Assembly: GCA_947623905.1 (NCBI GenBank)
Contig: CANQHX010000015.1
Location: 1 to 32,446 of the forward strand
Source: an uncultured Lachnospiraceae bacterium
Lineage (GTDB): Bacteria > Bacillota > Clostridia > Lachnospirales > Lachnospiraceae
DNA: 32,446 nt
Direction: 5' to 3'
Positions within the stretch are counted from its first letter, which is position 1, and the number at the start of each line of letters is the position of its first letter. This document shows, piece after piece, positions 17,231 to 27,282 of this stretch. Both the position numbers and the translations under genes were made by a program. A model generated the notes under the pieces. It worked only from the letters and a program-made list of their open reading frames with translations, did no database searches and was not told the origin of the DNA.

Positions 17231-17259
17231 ATTATATAATCAGAAAATAATTATTTCAA
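17231..17259 (-). promoter_or_regulatory. Sigma-A promoter of niaR
   Basis: On the minus strand TTGAAA (17254-17259) and a perfect TATAAT (17231-17236) are separated by 17 bp. The leader to the niaR start would be about 45 bases. Confidence 0.7.
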
Positions 17260-17265
17260 GACTCT

Positions 17266-17313
17266 TCCGGTAAGTCTTTCCGATGCATCTCCGGTAAGCC
17301 GTTCCGATATATT
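17266..17313. repeat. 24-bp imperfect tandem repeat between niaR and clpB
   Basis: Units 17266-17289 and 17290-17313 both start TCCGGTAAG and share TTCCGAT, with 19 of 24 positions identical. The repeat begins 7 bp upstream of the niaR -35. It could be a binding site for NiaR or another regulator; nothing known is recognised. Confidence 0.55.
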
Positions 17314-17393
17314 CGCGGGAGGAATGACCGCGGATCGTTCCGTTGTGTTTTTTTCAGGACATCAAAAAAATGACAACTTCTTCAAATTTCCCC

Positions 17394-17421
17394 TTGACAA
17401 TAGTATTATATATGTTATATT
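17394..17421 (+). promoter_or_regulatory. Sigma-A promoter of clpB
   Basis: A perfect TTGACA (17394-17399) is followed after 16 bp by TATATT (17416-17421). Neither a CIRCE inverted repeat nor a CtsR-type heptad repeat is visible around it. Confidence 0.7.
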
Positions 17422-17496
17422 AGTAGTAGAACAAACCAGAGGGACAGATCGGAGCATCCGGATGATTTTCAGATGTCCCGGAATGGAGGAGTATGT

Positions 17497-20079
<2,583 letters not shown>

Positions 20080-20112
20080 GAAAACGCCCGTCAATAAAAA
20101 GGAATATTATAT

Positions 20113-20147
20113 AAAGGGGAAGGCTGTCAGAGCGGCCTTCCCCTTTT
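20113..20147 (+). terminator. Rho-independent terminator after clpB
   Basis: A 12-bp perfect stem (20113-20124 with 20135-20146) encloses a 10-base loop and ends in a short T run. It lies 34 bp after the clpB stop. Confidence 0.87.
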
Positions 20148-20204
20148 GCTGTGCAGAAAACGCGTAAAGAAATTTGTAATATAACAGTAATCTGACAAAA
20201 TAAA

Positions 20205-20233
20205 TTGCCAATTGTTCGGATTTATTATATAAT
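20205..20233 (+). promoter_or_regulatory. Sigma-A promoter of the URO-D family gene
   Basis: TTGCCA (20205-20210) and a perfect TATAAT (20228-20233) are 17 bp apart. The start codon lies about 150 bp downstream, which leaves a long leader. Confidence 0.65.
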
Positions 20234-20239
20234 CATTTT

Positions 20240-20382
20240 ATATGAAAGATGCGGCACAGCGCAGGAGCCATGCGCAGAAAATGGGGCAAATTGAAAAATC
20301 GCACGGATGTGCCGGTTTTTCGATCAGATATCGGCAAAGAACCTTTGTCCCGATCGCGTAAACGCTCCGGAAAGGGGATAGT
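20240..20382 (+). promoter_or_regulatory. Structured 5' leader of the URO-D family gene
   Basis: Three consecutive hairpins can be drawn. The first pairs 20259-20263 with 20271-20275. The second is a long, slightly bulged stem of about 15 bp (20290-20304 with 20309-20324, loop GGAT). The third pairs 20330-20339 with 20343-20354, with a 2-base bulge and a 3-base loop. The ribosome binding site AAGGGG comes after them. No known riboswitch is recognised; the cobalamin B12 box is not seen. Confidence 0.45.
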
Positions 20383-21429
20383 ATGAACAGTATTGAGCGT
20401 TTTATGAACACCATCGAGAGGAAACCGGTGGACCGTCCCGCCTGCTGGCTGGGCATGCCGGATATTAACGCGCAGCCGGCGCTGATGAAGGAGTTCGGGG
20501 TGAGCACCATGCATGACCTGAAGCTGGCCATCGGCGACGACGTATATACGCTGGAGGTGCCCTACAGATCCGAGACGGCCAGCGCCATCTACGCGGCGTT
20601 TGACTGGTATCAGGACGGGGAGGTGGACGCCCACGACCGCACCCTGACGGCGCCCGGATTCTTTGCCGACGCGGAGGACCCGGAGGAAGTGAATGATTTT
20701 GACTGGCCGGACCCGGCGAAGTACATCAGCGTGGAAGCCTGTAAGAAGCTGGTGGAGCAGGCGCCCAAGGATAAGCTCATACTGGGTATGATGTGGTCCG
20801 CCCATTTTCAGGATACGTGCGCGGCCTTCGGTATGGAGAACGCCCTGTGCAACATGATCGGCAACCCGGAGATGTACGAGGCGGTGGACGCCAAGATCAT
20901 GGAATTTTATCTGAAAGCCAATGAGATCTTCTATGAGGCCACCAAGGGGACTCTCCAGGCGGTGCTCATCGGCGACGATATGGGCAGCCAGAGAGGGCTG
21001 ATGCTGTCGCCGGATATGGTGCGGCGGTTTATCATCCCCGGCACGAAGAAGCTGGTGGAGCAGGCGCACCGCCACGGGCTGAAGGTGATCTTCCATTCCT
21101 GCGGCTCCATTGTGGATGTGATCCCCGATCTCATCGAGGCAGGCGTGGACGCCATTCATCCCATCCAGGCGCTGGCAGCAGGCATGGATCCGGAGAACCT
21201 GAAGGAAAAATTTGAAGGAAAGGTGAGTTTCTGCGGCGGCGTGGACACCCAGGATCTGCTGGTAAACGGCTCCGAGGAGGATGTAAAGGCCAAGGTGCGG
21301 CAGCTGAGAGAGCTGTTCCCTACGGGACTGATCATTTCCCCCAGCCATGAGGCCATCATGGACGACATTCCCCCGAAAAATATCCGGGCGCTGTTTGATG
21401 CAGCCACCGAGGGTGAGGGCCGGATATAA
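20383..21429 (+). CDS. Uroporphyrinogen decarboxylase (URO-D) family protein
   Basis: This 348-residue TIM-barrel protein belongs to the wide URO-D family, which includes HemE and the corrinoid or coenzyme M methyltransferases such as MtaA. Candidate zinc ligands are visible in FHSCGS (His238, Cys240) and FCGGVDTQ (Cys284), typical of the methyltransferase branch and not of HemE. The SPSHEAIMDDIPPKNI motif closes the barrel. No other haem gene is nearby. The most likely role is methyl transfer in one-carbon or demethylation metabolism, but the substrate cannot be told. A dedicated promoter, leader and terminators make it a single-gene unit. Confidence 0.85.
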   Translation: MNSIERFMNTIERKPVDRPACWLGMPDINAQPALMKEFGVSTMHDLKLAIGDDVYTLEVPYRSETASAIYAAFDWYQDGEVDAHDRTLTAPGFFADAEDPEEVNDFDWPDPAKYISVEACKKLVEQAPKDKLILGMMWSAHFQDTCAAFGMENALCNMIGNPEMYEAVDAKIMEFYLKANEIFYEATKGTLQAVLIGDDMGSQRGLMLSPDMVRRFIIPGTKKLVEQAHRHGLKVIFHSCGSIVDVIPDLIEAGVDAIHPIQALAAGMDPENLKEKFEGKVSFCGGVDTQDLLVNGSEEDVKAKVRQLRELFPTGLIISPSHEAIMDDIPPKNIRALFDAATEGEGRI

Positions 21430-21464
21430 ATAGATGACGTACTGTTTTGTCGCGACGTGATAGA

Positions 21465-21492
21465 AAAAGTGCCGCTGTATAGCGGCACTTTT
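21465..21492 (+). terminator. Terminator hairpin after the URO-D family gene
   Basis: A perfect 12-bp stem (21465-21476 with 21481-21492) has a GTAT loop. It carries A's on the left and T's on the right, so it could work in both directions. Confidence 0.8.
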
Positions 21493-21515
21493 CTGCAGCA
21501 GAGAGGAATCGCGGA

Positions 21516-22040
21516 ATGAACAACATTGTTTTGATCGGTATGCCGGGCAGCGGCAAGAGTACCGTGGGAGTGGTGCTGGCCAAGCGGCTGGGGTATGATT
21601 TTCTGGATGTGGATCTGCTCATCAGCCGCCAGCAGAACGCCCGGCTGCAGAATATATTGGACACGAGAGGGCTCACCGCCTTTCTGGAGTGTGAAAAAAA
21701 GGCCGGTATGTCCGTGGTGGCGCAGGAAACCGTCATCGCGACAGGCGGCTCCATGGTACTGCTGCCGGAGGCCATGGCCCATCTCGGCAGGGAAGGGACC
21801 TTTGTGTATCTGGATGTGCCGCTGCCGGAGCTGGAGAAGCGGCTGGGAAATTTCAGCAGCCGGGGCGTGGCCATGAAGCCGGGACAGACACTGGCGGATA
21901 TTTACCGGGAGAGAAGACCCTATTATGAGAAGTACGCGGATGTGACGGTGACGGTTTCTTCCCGCAGCACGCTGGAGGATGTGGCGGAGGAACTGGCCGG
22001 GAAGCTGAACCATCTGATGAAGGATTGGATCCGCGGATAA
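21516..22040 (+). CDS. Shikimate kinase-like protein
   Basis: This 174-residue P-loop kinase is of the shikimate kinase family, which phosphorylates shikimate in chorismate synthesis. Walker A is GMPGSGKST (residues 8-16), the substrate-binding acidic pair is DVD (31-33), and the C-terminal RRPYYEKYAD motif is present. Two usual features differ. The shikimate-binding Arg of the FR motif is Leu57 (AFLECE), and the GGG motif reads GGS (77-79). It may still be a divergent AroK, or it may use another substrate. No other aro gene is adjacent; it begins the feo cluster. The ribosome binding site GAGAGGA supports the start. Confidence 0.75.
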   Translation: MNNIVLIGMPGSGKSTVGVVLAKRLGYDFLDVDLLISRQQNARLQNILDTRGLTAFLECEKKAGMSVVAQETVIATGGSMVLLPEAMAHLGREGTFVYLDVPLPELEKRLGNFSSRGVAMKPGQTLADIYRERRPYYEKYADVTVTVSSRSTLEDVAEELAGKLNHLMKDWIRG

Positions 22041-22049
22041 GGAACAGAA

Positions 22050-22157
22050 ATGATCATGGAAGAGATATACAGATACAGGCGCGAAAAAGATTTCATGGGC
22101 AGAAACAGCCGCATGAAAAGAAAAAAAGACGCCGGGGAGCGGGGAAGAACAGTATGA
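22050..22157 (+). CDS. Basic 35-residue small ORF coupled to feoA
   Basis: An open frame of 35 codons runs from ATG 22050 to TGA 22157, with AAGGA (22039-22043) 6 bases upstream. Its stop overlaps the feoA start as ATGA (22154-22157), the usual sign of translational coupling, and it begins 9 bases after the previous stop. The peptide starts MIMEEIYRYRRE and is rich in Arg and Lys. It is not recognised. It could be a real microprotein or a short coupling ORF that sets feoA translation. An alternative start is ATG 22056. Confidence 0.5.
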   Translation: MIMEEIYRYRREKDFMGRNSRMKRKKDAGERGRTV

Positions 22158-22384
22158 AGATGAAGGACGGAAAAAAGGGAGGCACATACCTGGTGGAAGA
22201 TATCCGGCTGGAGGAGGCCATCATGCGCAGGCTGCAGATGCTCGGCATGATACAGGGCACCCAGGTGGAGATCCTCAACAAAAAGCATTCGGCCCTTATT
22301 TTTAAGGTACGGGGCACCCGCTATGCCATCGGAACGGCGGTAGCCGCGGGCATAGAGGTAAAGGAGGTGTCCGGTGATGAATGA
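22154..22384 (+). CDS. feoA: Ferrous iron transport protein FeoA
   Basis: This 76-residue SH3-like cytoplasmic protein acts with the FeoB transporter. The start at ATG 22154 has GGGGAAG 6 bases upstream; a longer frame from 22025 would add a basic, non-family extension. The core LEEAIMRRLQMLGMIQGTQV matches the FeoA pattern in which a helix with LGM..G is followed by beta strands. The C-terminus overlaps feoB by 8 bases. Confidence 0.9.
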   Translation: MKMKDGKKGGTYLVEDIRLEEAIMRRLQMLGMIQGTQVEILNKKHSALIFKVRGTRYAIGTAVAAGIEVKEVSGDE

Positions 22385-24434
22385 ACAGCCTATGTATGTA
22401 GCGTTTATCGGCAATCCCAACTGCGGCAAGACTACATTGTTCAACGCCTACACGGGAGCAAACCTGAAGGTGGCCAACTGGCCCGGCGTGACGGTGGAGA
22501 AAAAAGAAGGCCCCTATGCATTTAAGGGGCAGTCCTTCCGGCTGGTGGACCTGCCGGGTATCTACAGCCTCACCTCCTACACCATGGAGGAGAAAGTGGC
22601 CCGCCAGTATATTATGGGGGACGAGGTCAGCGTCATCGTGGATGTGGTGGACGCCTCCTGCCTGGAGCGCAACCTGTATCTGGCGCTGCAGCTCATCGAG
22701 ATGGGACGTCCTGTTGTGGTGGCCCTGAATATGATGGATATCGTGGAGGAGCGGGGCATGGAGATCGACCTGCACCGCCTGCCGGAAGTGCTGGGCGTGC
22801 CGGTGATACCGGTGTCCGCCCGGAAAAAGACCGGCCTGGATGTGCTCATGCACGCCGTAGCCCACCATGGTGAGGCGGGGAGAGAACCGGACCGGCTGGA
22901 GCACCATCATGCCAAGGGAGAAGGCCATCACCATCACGATCACCACAAGGACCATGCGGTGGTGTACAGCGACGACATAGAGGACAAGATCGACCTGCTG
23001 GAGGAGCGTCTGCTGGAAAAATGGCCGGATATGGTCAATGTGCGGTGGCATGCCATCAAGATACTGGAGGACGACGAGGAGGTCATGCGGCAGCATCCCA
23101 TTGATACCTCCGATATTCTGGAGCGCAGCTATGAGACGGATATCATCAACCAGAAGTATGATTTCATAGAGGAAGTGGTGCAGGAGTGCCTGTTCAACAA
23201 GGAGGCCAAGAGTGAACGGACGGACCGCGTGGACCGGGTGCTCACCCATACCGTGTGGGGCATTCCCGTTTTTCTGGGGATCATGGCCCTTGTATTCTTT
23301 TTTACGTTTACTGTGGGAGATTTTCTGAAGGGATATTTTGAGGCAGGTCTGGACATATTGTCCGGCGCCGTGTCCGGAGCACTGGAAGCCATTCACGTGA
23401 GCCCTGTGCTGGAGTCCCTTGTGGTGGACGGCGTCATCGCCGGCGTAGGCGGCATCCTTACCTTCCTGCCCAATATTTTCATCCTGTTTCTGGCCCTGGC
23501 CGTGCTGGAGGACAGCGGATATATGGCGAGGGTAGCGTATGTAATGGACGGCCTTATGAGCCGTCTGGGACTGTCCGGCAGGGCGTTTATCCCCATGCTG
23601 CTGGGATTTGGCTGCACCGTGCCCGCCATCATGGCGTCCAGAACGCTGGAAAACCGCCGGGACCGGATGAAGACCATCCTCATCACGCCGTTTATGTCCT
23701 GCAGCGCCCGGCTGCCCATCTATGTGCTGCTGTCGGAGCTGTTTTTCGGCCGGTACGCCATGCTGGCCGCCTATTCCATGTATGTCATCGGACTGGCAGT
23801 GGCCATCCTGGTGGCGCTGGTGGTCCATCTCATTGACCGTCAGAGCAATTCCAACCGGCTGCTCATCGAGCTGCCGGAGTACAAGACGCCCAACGGCCAT
23901 ACCATCGCCATCTACGTGTGGGAAAAGGTGAAGGAATATCTGACCAAGGCCGGCACTACTATTTTTGTGGCGTCCCTTGTATTGTGGGCCGTGATGAATT
24001 TCGGCCCCGGCGGACTGGTGGACGCGGAGCACATCGGCAATAGCTTCGGCGCTTCCATCGGACACGCGGTGGCGCCCCTGTTTGCCCCCGCGGGCCTGGG
24101 CTACTGGCAGATCGTGCTGTCTCTCATTGCCGGCATCGCCGCCAAGGAAGTGGTGGTGTCCAGCATGAGCATCCTGTTCGGGGTGTCCAACGTCAATTCC
24201 GCCGCGGGCATGAGCGCCATGGCGGCAGGCCTTGGCGCCATGGGCTTTACCGCTCTGAACGCCTACGCCATGATGGTGTTCTGCCTGCTGTACATTCCCT
24301 GCGCCGCCACCATCGGCATTATCCGCAAGGAGACGGGGTCGTGGAAATGGACCATCTTTGCCATTATGTTTCAGCTGGCCGTGGCGTATGTCATGGCTGC
24401 CCTGGTGTTCCAGATCGGATCGCTGTTGGTGTAG
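22377..24434 (+). CDS. feoB: Ferrous iron transporter FeoB
   Basis: This 685-residue membrane protein takes up Fe2+ and has an N-terminal GTPase domain. G1 is GNPNCGKTT (12-20), G2 includes Thr39, G3 is DLPG (58-61) and G4 is NMMD (118-121). A histidine-rich segment at about residues 176-193 (eleven His in 18) lies between the G domain and the helical bundle. The membrane part has the two Gate regions with long hydrophobic helices and the GFGCTVPAIMASRTLE motif. The start at 22377 follows AAGGAGG (22361-22367). The GTG at 22374 is less likely. Confidence 0.96.
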   Translation: MNEQPMYVAFIGNPNCGKTTLFNAYTGANLKVANWPGVTVEKKEGPYAFKGQSFRLVDLPGIYSLTSYTMEEKVARQYIMGDEVSVIVDVVDASCLERNLYLALQLIEMGRPVVVALNMMDIVEERGMEIDLHRLPEVLGVPVIPVSARKKTGLDVLMHAVAHHGEAGREPDRLEHHHAKGEGHHHHDHHKDHAVVYSDDIEDKIDLLEERLLEKWPDMVNVRWHAIKILEDDEEVMRQHPIDTSDILERSYETDIINQKYDFIEEVVQECLFNKEAKSERTDRVDRVLTHTVWGIPVFLGIMALVFFFTFTVGDFLKGYFEAGLDILSGAVSGALEAIHVSPVLESLVVDGVIAGVGGILTFLPNIFILFLALAVLEDSGYMARVAYVMDGLMSRLGLSGRAFIPMLLGFGCTVPAIMASRTLENRRDRMKTILITPFMSCSARLPIYVLLSELFFGRYAMLAAYSMYVIGLAVAILVALVVHLIDRQSNSNRLLIELPEYKTPNGHTIAIYVWEKVKEYLTKAGTTIFVASLVLWAVMNFGPGGLVDAEHIGNSFGASIGHAVAPLFAPAGLGYWQIVLSLIAGIAAKEVVVSSMSILFGVSNVNSAAGMSAMAAGLGAMGFTALNAYAMMVFCLLYIPCAATIGIIRKETGSWKWTIFAIMFQLAVAYVMAALVFQIGSLLV

Positions 24435-24480
24435 TGCCCGGCGGGGCAGCAGGTTTTGCGCCGGGCAGCTCCGCCCCGCC
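24435..24480. terminator. G+C-rich hairpins between feoB and a converging gene
   Basis: A 9-bp stem (24435-24443 with 24459-24467) competes with an alternative 8-bp stem (24440-24447 with 24473-24480). No T run follows on either strand. A terminator role for the converging transcripts is only likely by position. Confidence 0.35.
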
Positions 24481-24501
24481 GCCGGAGCCGCGCCGCGCGG
24501 G

Positions 24502-24699
24502 TCAGGACAGATGCTCGATATCCGCTACGAACCGGATCATTTCCTCTTTGGTAGTCTGATTGCGGCTTGCCTCGATGACCTGCCGCTTTTCCTCGTCGGT
24601 CATGCCGGAAAACACCTTCATGGCGGCTGCGTTGGCCGCCAGGGACAGACCGAATCCGATGGGCATGTCCGTGCTGATACTGTGTTTGTTGTCCTCCAT
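24502..24699 (-). CDS. Small conserved protein of unknown function
   Basis: This 65-residue protein contains MPIGFGLSLAANAAAMKVFSGM and a C-terminal TTKEEMIRFVADI. This GFG...LA.N..AM..F pattern followed by a KEEM helix is common in small Bacillota proteins of unknown role. GAGG lies 7-10 bases before the start on the minus strand. It converges on feoB and diverges from the MATE gene. No function is proposed. Confidence 0.7.
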   Translation of the reverse strand: MEDNKHSISTDMPIGFGLSLAANAAAMKVFSGMTDEEKRQVIEASRNQTTKEEMIRFVADIEHLS

Positions 24700-24777
24700 T
24701 GAGAAACCTCTTTCCGGGCCGCCGCTGCATGATCCGGATCGCCGGAAGGCAGATGCGGACGCGGCCCTGTTTTGTAA

Positions 24778-24804
24778 GACCGTCGGCAGAAGCGTCTGCC
24801 GGTC
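24778..24804 (+). other. Hairpin just before the MATE gene
   Basis: 24785-24789 pairs with 24796-24800, extended by 24778-24781 with 24801-24804 across a 3-base bulge. It ends 21 bases before the start codon, and TTTT follows at 24813-24816. It could act as an attenuator or be chance G+C-rich pairing. Confidence 0.3.
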
Positions 24805-24825
24805 GGTATCAGTTTTCCCAAGATT

Positions 24826-26184
24826 ATGAAGAAATATAATATACCTGCGGAAAAATTGTTATTTACCAATAAGGATCTGTGGAGACTGATCCTTCCCCTT
24901 GTTGTGGACCTGTTCCTCAGCGTGTTTGTGGGCATGGCGGATTCCGTCATGGTGGCCAGCGCCGGGGAGGACGCCGTGTCCGGCGTGTCGCTGGTGGACA
25001 CGGTGATGCGGCTCTTGATCCAGGTGGCCTCCGCACTGGCTTCCGGCGGGGCGGTGGTAGCCGGCCAGTATCTGGGCTGCGGGGACAAAAAGACAGCCTG
25101 TGACGCATCCATGCAGCTGGTACTGTCCTCGGCCCTTGTATCCGTGGGCGTCACCGGTCTGCTGTTTGTGCTGCGGCCGCTTATGCTCGGCTGGCTGTTC
25201 GGCCAGATCACGCCCCAGGTGCGGGCCTGCGCGGATACCTATCTGTGCATCGTGGCCTTTTCCCTGCCGGGCATCGTGCTGTATCAGGCTGGCGCGGCCA
25301 TTTTCCGCACTATGGGCAATTCCAAGGTGACCATGTGGATCTCCCTGATGATGAATGTGATCAATCTGGCGGGCAACGCCCTGCTGATCTACTGTCTGAA
25401 GATGGGTACCGCCGGCGCGGCCATTTCCACGCTGGCGGCGAGGACCGCTGCGGCGGTAGTGATCCTTGTACTGCTGCTGGATGAAAAAAGAGATCTGCAT
25501 CTTGTGCTGAAGGAAAAGATCCGGCTGAGATGGACGCTGATCAAAAAGATCCTGCAGATCGGCGTGCCCAACGGCATGGAAAATTTCATGTTCCAGATGG
25601 GAAAGATCCTTGTGCTGAGCCTCGTGTCCACCTTCGGCACCCAGGCCATTGCCGCCAACTCAGTGGCAAACAATATCATTTCCGTGCAGAGCCTGCCCGG
25701 CACAGCCGTTTCCACAGGCATCACTACGGTCGTTGCCCGGTGTGTGGGGAAGGGTGATTTTGAGCAGACCCGGTATTATATGCGGCGGCTCATGGTGCTC
25801 ATGTACACGGCCCTGTCGGCCTTTAATATTCTGGTATTCCTGTTTGTGCCGCTGATCCTGGCTATGTACGAGCTGTCGCCGGAAACGGCGGAGCTGGCTA
25901 CCCGGATGACGCTGATCCACACTATCGGCTCCGTGCTCATCTGGCCCCTGACCTTCGGTCTGCCTACGGGACTGCGGGCAGCGGGAGATGTAAAATTTAC
26001 GATGATCGTATCGGTGCTGTCCATGTGGATCTGCCGGGTAGGTATGGCGTACGTGTTCGCTCAGTGGCTGGGCATGGGCGCGGTAGGCGTGTGGCTTGCC
26101 ATGATGGTAGACTGGCTGGCCCGGTCGGTATTTTATGTGCCCCGGTGGCTGGGCGGGAAATGGCGGTCCATGCGGGTAGTGTAA
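24826..26184 (+). CDS. MATE family efflux transporter
   Basis: This 452-residue inner-membrane protein has about twelve hydrophobic helices in two similar halves, as in the multidrug and toxin extrusion family that exports cationic compounds using Na+ or H+ gradients. Family stretches include LPLVVDLFLSVFVGMADSVMV at the N-terminus, the VNLAGNALLIY-like helix 6 region, IGVPNGMENFMFQ at the start of the second half, and GLPTGLRAAGDVKFTM. The substrate cannot be told. No Shine-Dalgarno sequence stands before the ATG; only AAGA lies close to it. Confidence 0.92.
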   Translation: MKKYNIPAEKLLFTNKDLWRLILPLVVDLFLSVFVGMADSVMVASAGEDAVSGVSLVDTVMRLLIQVASALASGGAVVAGQYLGCGDKKTACDASMQLVLSSALVSVGVTGLLFVLRPLMLGWLFGQITPQVRACADTYLCIVAFSLPGIVLYQAGAAIFRTMGNSKVTMWISLMMNVINLAGNALLIYCLKMGTAGAAISTLAARTAAAVVILVLLLDEKRDLHLVLKEKIRLRWTLIKKILQIGVPNGMENFMFQMGKILVLSLVSTFGTQAIAANSVANNIISVQSLPGTAVSTGITTVVARCVGKGDFEQTRYYMRRLMVLMYTALSAFNILVFLFVPLILAMYELSPETAELATRMTLIHTIGSVLIWPLTFGLPTGLRAAGDVKFTMIVSVLSMWICRVGMAYVFAQWLGMGAVGVWLAMMVDWLARSVFYVPRWLGGKWRSMRVV

Positions 26185-26225
26185 GGGCAGGTCCGGAGGC
26201 GGCCGGAGCTCCCGGCTGACAGGAG

Positions 26226-26246
26226 CGGCAGGGTGACCGCCTGCCG
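26226..26246. terminator. Hairpin between converging MATE and spoVAC genes
   Basis: 26226-26232 pairs with 26240-26246 around a 7-base loop in the 78-bp gap between the two stops. No strong T run follows. The terminator call is by position. Confidence 0.3.
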
Positions 26247-26262
26247 GTGATCATGACGTCCG

Positions 26263-26775
26263 TCATACGATCCCGATCATCCTGCAGATCCAGTAGATGA
26301 TCCCCAGTGCCCAGCTGGTCAGCACGCCGTAGAGGATCACGGGGCCGGAGATGGTAAAGATCTTGCAGCCCACGCCGAACACCCAGCCTTCTTTCTTGTA
26401 TTCAATGGCAGGCGCCGCTACGCTGTTGGCAAAGCCTGTGATGGGCACCAGCGCGCCTGCGCCGCCCCACTTGGCGATGGAGGGGAAGATATTCAGGCCG
26501 GTGAGCAGGATGCTCAAAAAGATCAGTCCCATGCTGCACCATGCTCCCGCCACGTCGTCGGGCAGCTGAAAGGTTTTGGCAAAGTTCAGGATCCCCTGGC
26601 CGATGGCGCAGATGACGCCTCCGGTGACAAATGCCTTCAGCATGTTCAGGGGCAGGTTGTGGGTGGGCGTGATCTGGGATACATATTCATTGTAGATCTG
26701 CTGCTCTCCGCGGGAAATGTTTTTTCCCGTGGGAAGTGGTTTTTTATTGTCCTTCTGAGAATTCTGTTCGCTCAT
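26263..26775 (-). CDS. spoVAC: Stage V sporulation protein AC
   Basis: This 170-residue membrane protein belongs to the channel that moves dipicolinic acid into and out of the spore. The start at 26775 is chosen for GGAGG 7 bases upstream. The core AFVTGGVICAIGQG, the VPITGFANSVAAPAIEYKKEG region and further hydrophobic segments match SpoVAC closely. The N-terminal 45 residues are polar. It follows spoVAB on the same strand. No spoVAD or spoVAE gene comes after it; the next gene converges. Confidence 0.94.
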   Translation of the reverse strand: MSEQNSQKDNKKPLPTGKNISRGEQQIYNEYVSQITPTHNLPLNMLKAFVTGGVICAIGQGILNFAKTFQLPDDVAGAWCSMGLIFLSILLTGLNIFPSIAKWGGAGALVPITGFANSVAAPAIEYKKEGWVFGVGCKIFTISGPVILYGVLTSWALGIIYWICRMIGIV

Positions 26776-26856
26776 AATTTCCTCCGTTCTGAAACATTTG
26801 CGCCGCGGACCGCGCGTCAGACGCGCGATCCCTGTGCGGTGCAAGAGATTCGAAAG

Positions 26857-27279
26857 TTATTTTTTCCAGTCCAGCGCCAGCTGCAGCCATGCGCCCAGGC
26901 CTTTGCCCAGGGCCAGGGACAGGATCACAAGGCCCAGTCCCTTCTGCAGGTTGATGCGCCGGAACATGATGGGGATCACGTTGATGGCTTCCGCGATGGC
27001 GATGGCCACGCAGCCGATAAAGGCGCCGGAGAACAGTCCGATGACGGCGGTCCATATGCCTCCCATGGGAATGGCCGGGTCAAAGAGATAGTACAGGTTG
27101 CCCAGAAGACCGCCCATGAGCAGACTGTCCTCGTAGAGGGTGATGTGGGCGGCGGTGCCTGTAACCTCCGCCAGCCGGGGCACCACTTTCAGGGACAGGA
27201 TAAAGGCAAATATGCCTCCCGCCAGGCCAAAGCCGGCCGCGGCCCCTACAAATCCCATGATTACATCTTTCCACCACAT
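26857..27279 (-). CDS. spoVAB: Stage V sporulation protein AB
   Basis: This is a 140-residue hydrophobic protein with about four membrane segments and the normal SpoVAB length. The recognisable stretch is the N-terminal GFVGAAAGFGLAGGIFAFI, with LGLVILSLALGKGLGAW near the C-terminus. It lies 3 bases after spoVAA and 81 bases before spoVAC, in the Bacillus order. The role in the spore channel is inferred from the family. Confidence 0.9.
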   Translation of the reverse strand: MWWKDVIMGFVGAAAGFGLAGGIFAFILSLKVVPRLAEVTGTAAHITLYEDSLLMGGLLGNLYYLFDPAIPMGGIWTAVIGLFSGAFIGCVAIAIAEAINVIPIMFRRINLQKGLGLVILSLALGKGLGAWLQLALDWKK

Positions 27280-27282
27280 GCT

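Noticed and set aside
16660-17232. Longer NiaR of 190 residues starting at 17232
   Set aside because: Its ATG lies in the -10 hexamer of a strong minus-strand promoter, so it cannot be translated from that transcript.
20240-20382. Cobalamin riboswitch before the URO-D family gene
   Set aside because: The B12 box and the required length are not present.
20383-21429. HemE, uroporphyrinogen decarboxylase of haem synthesis
   Set aside because: The HSCG and CGGVD zinc-type motifs and the lack of haem neighbours point to the methyltransferase branch.
22302-24065. Minus-strand open frame of 587 codons inside feoB
   Set aside because: It is antisense to the well-supported feoB; His/Gln-rich shadow translation with no recognisable domain.
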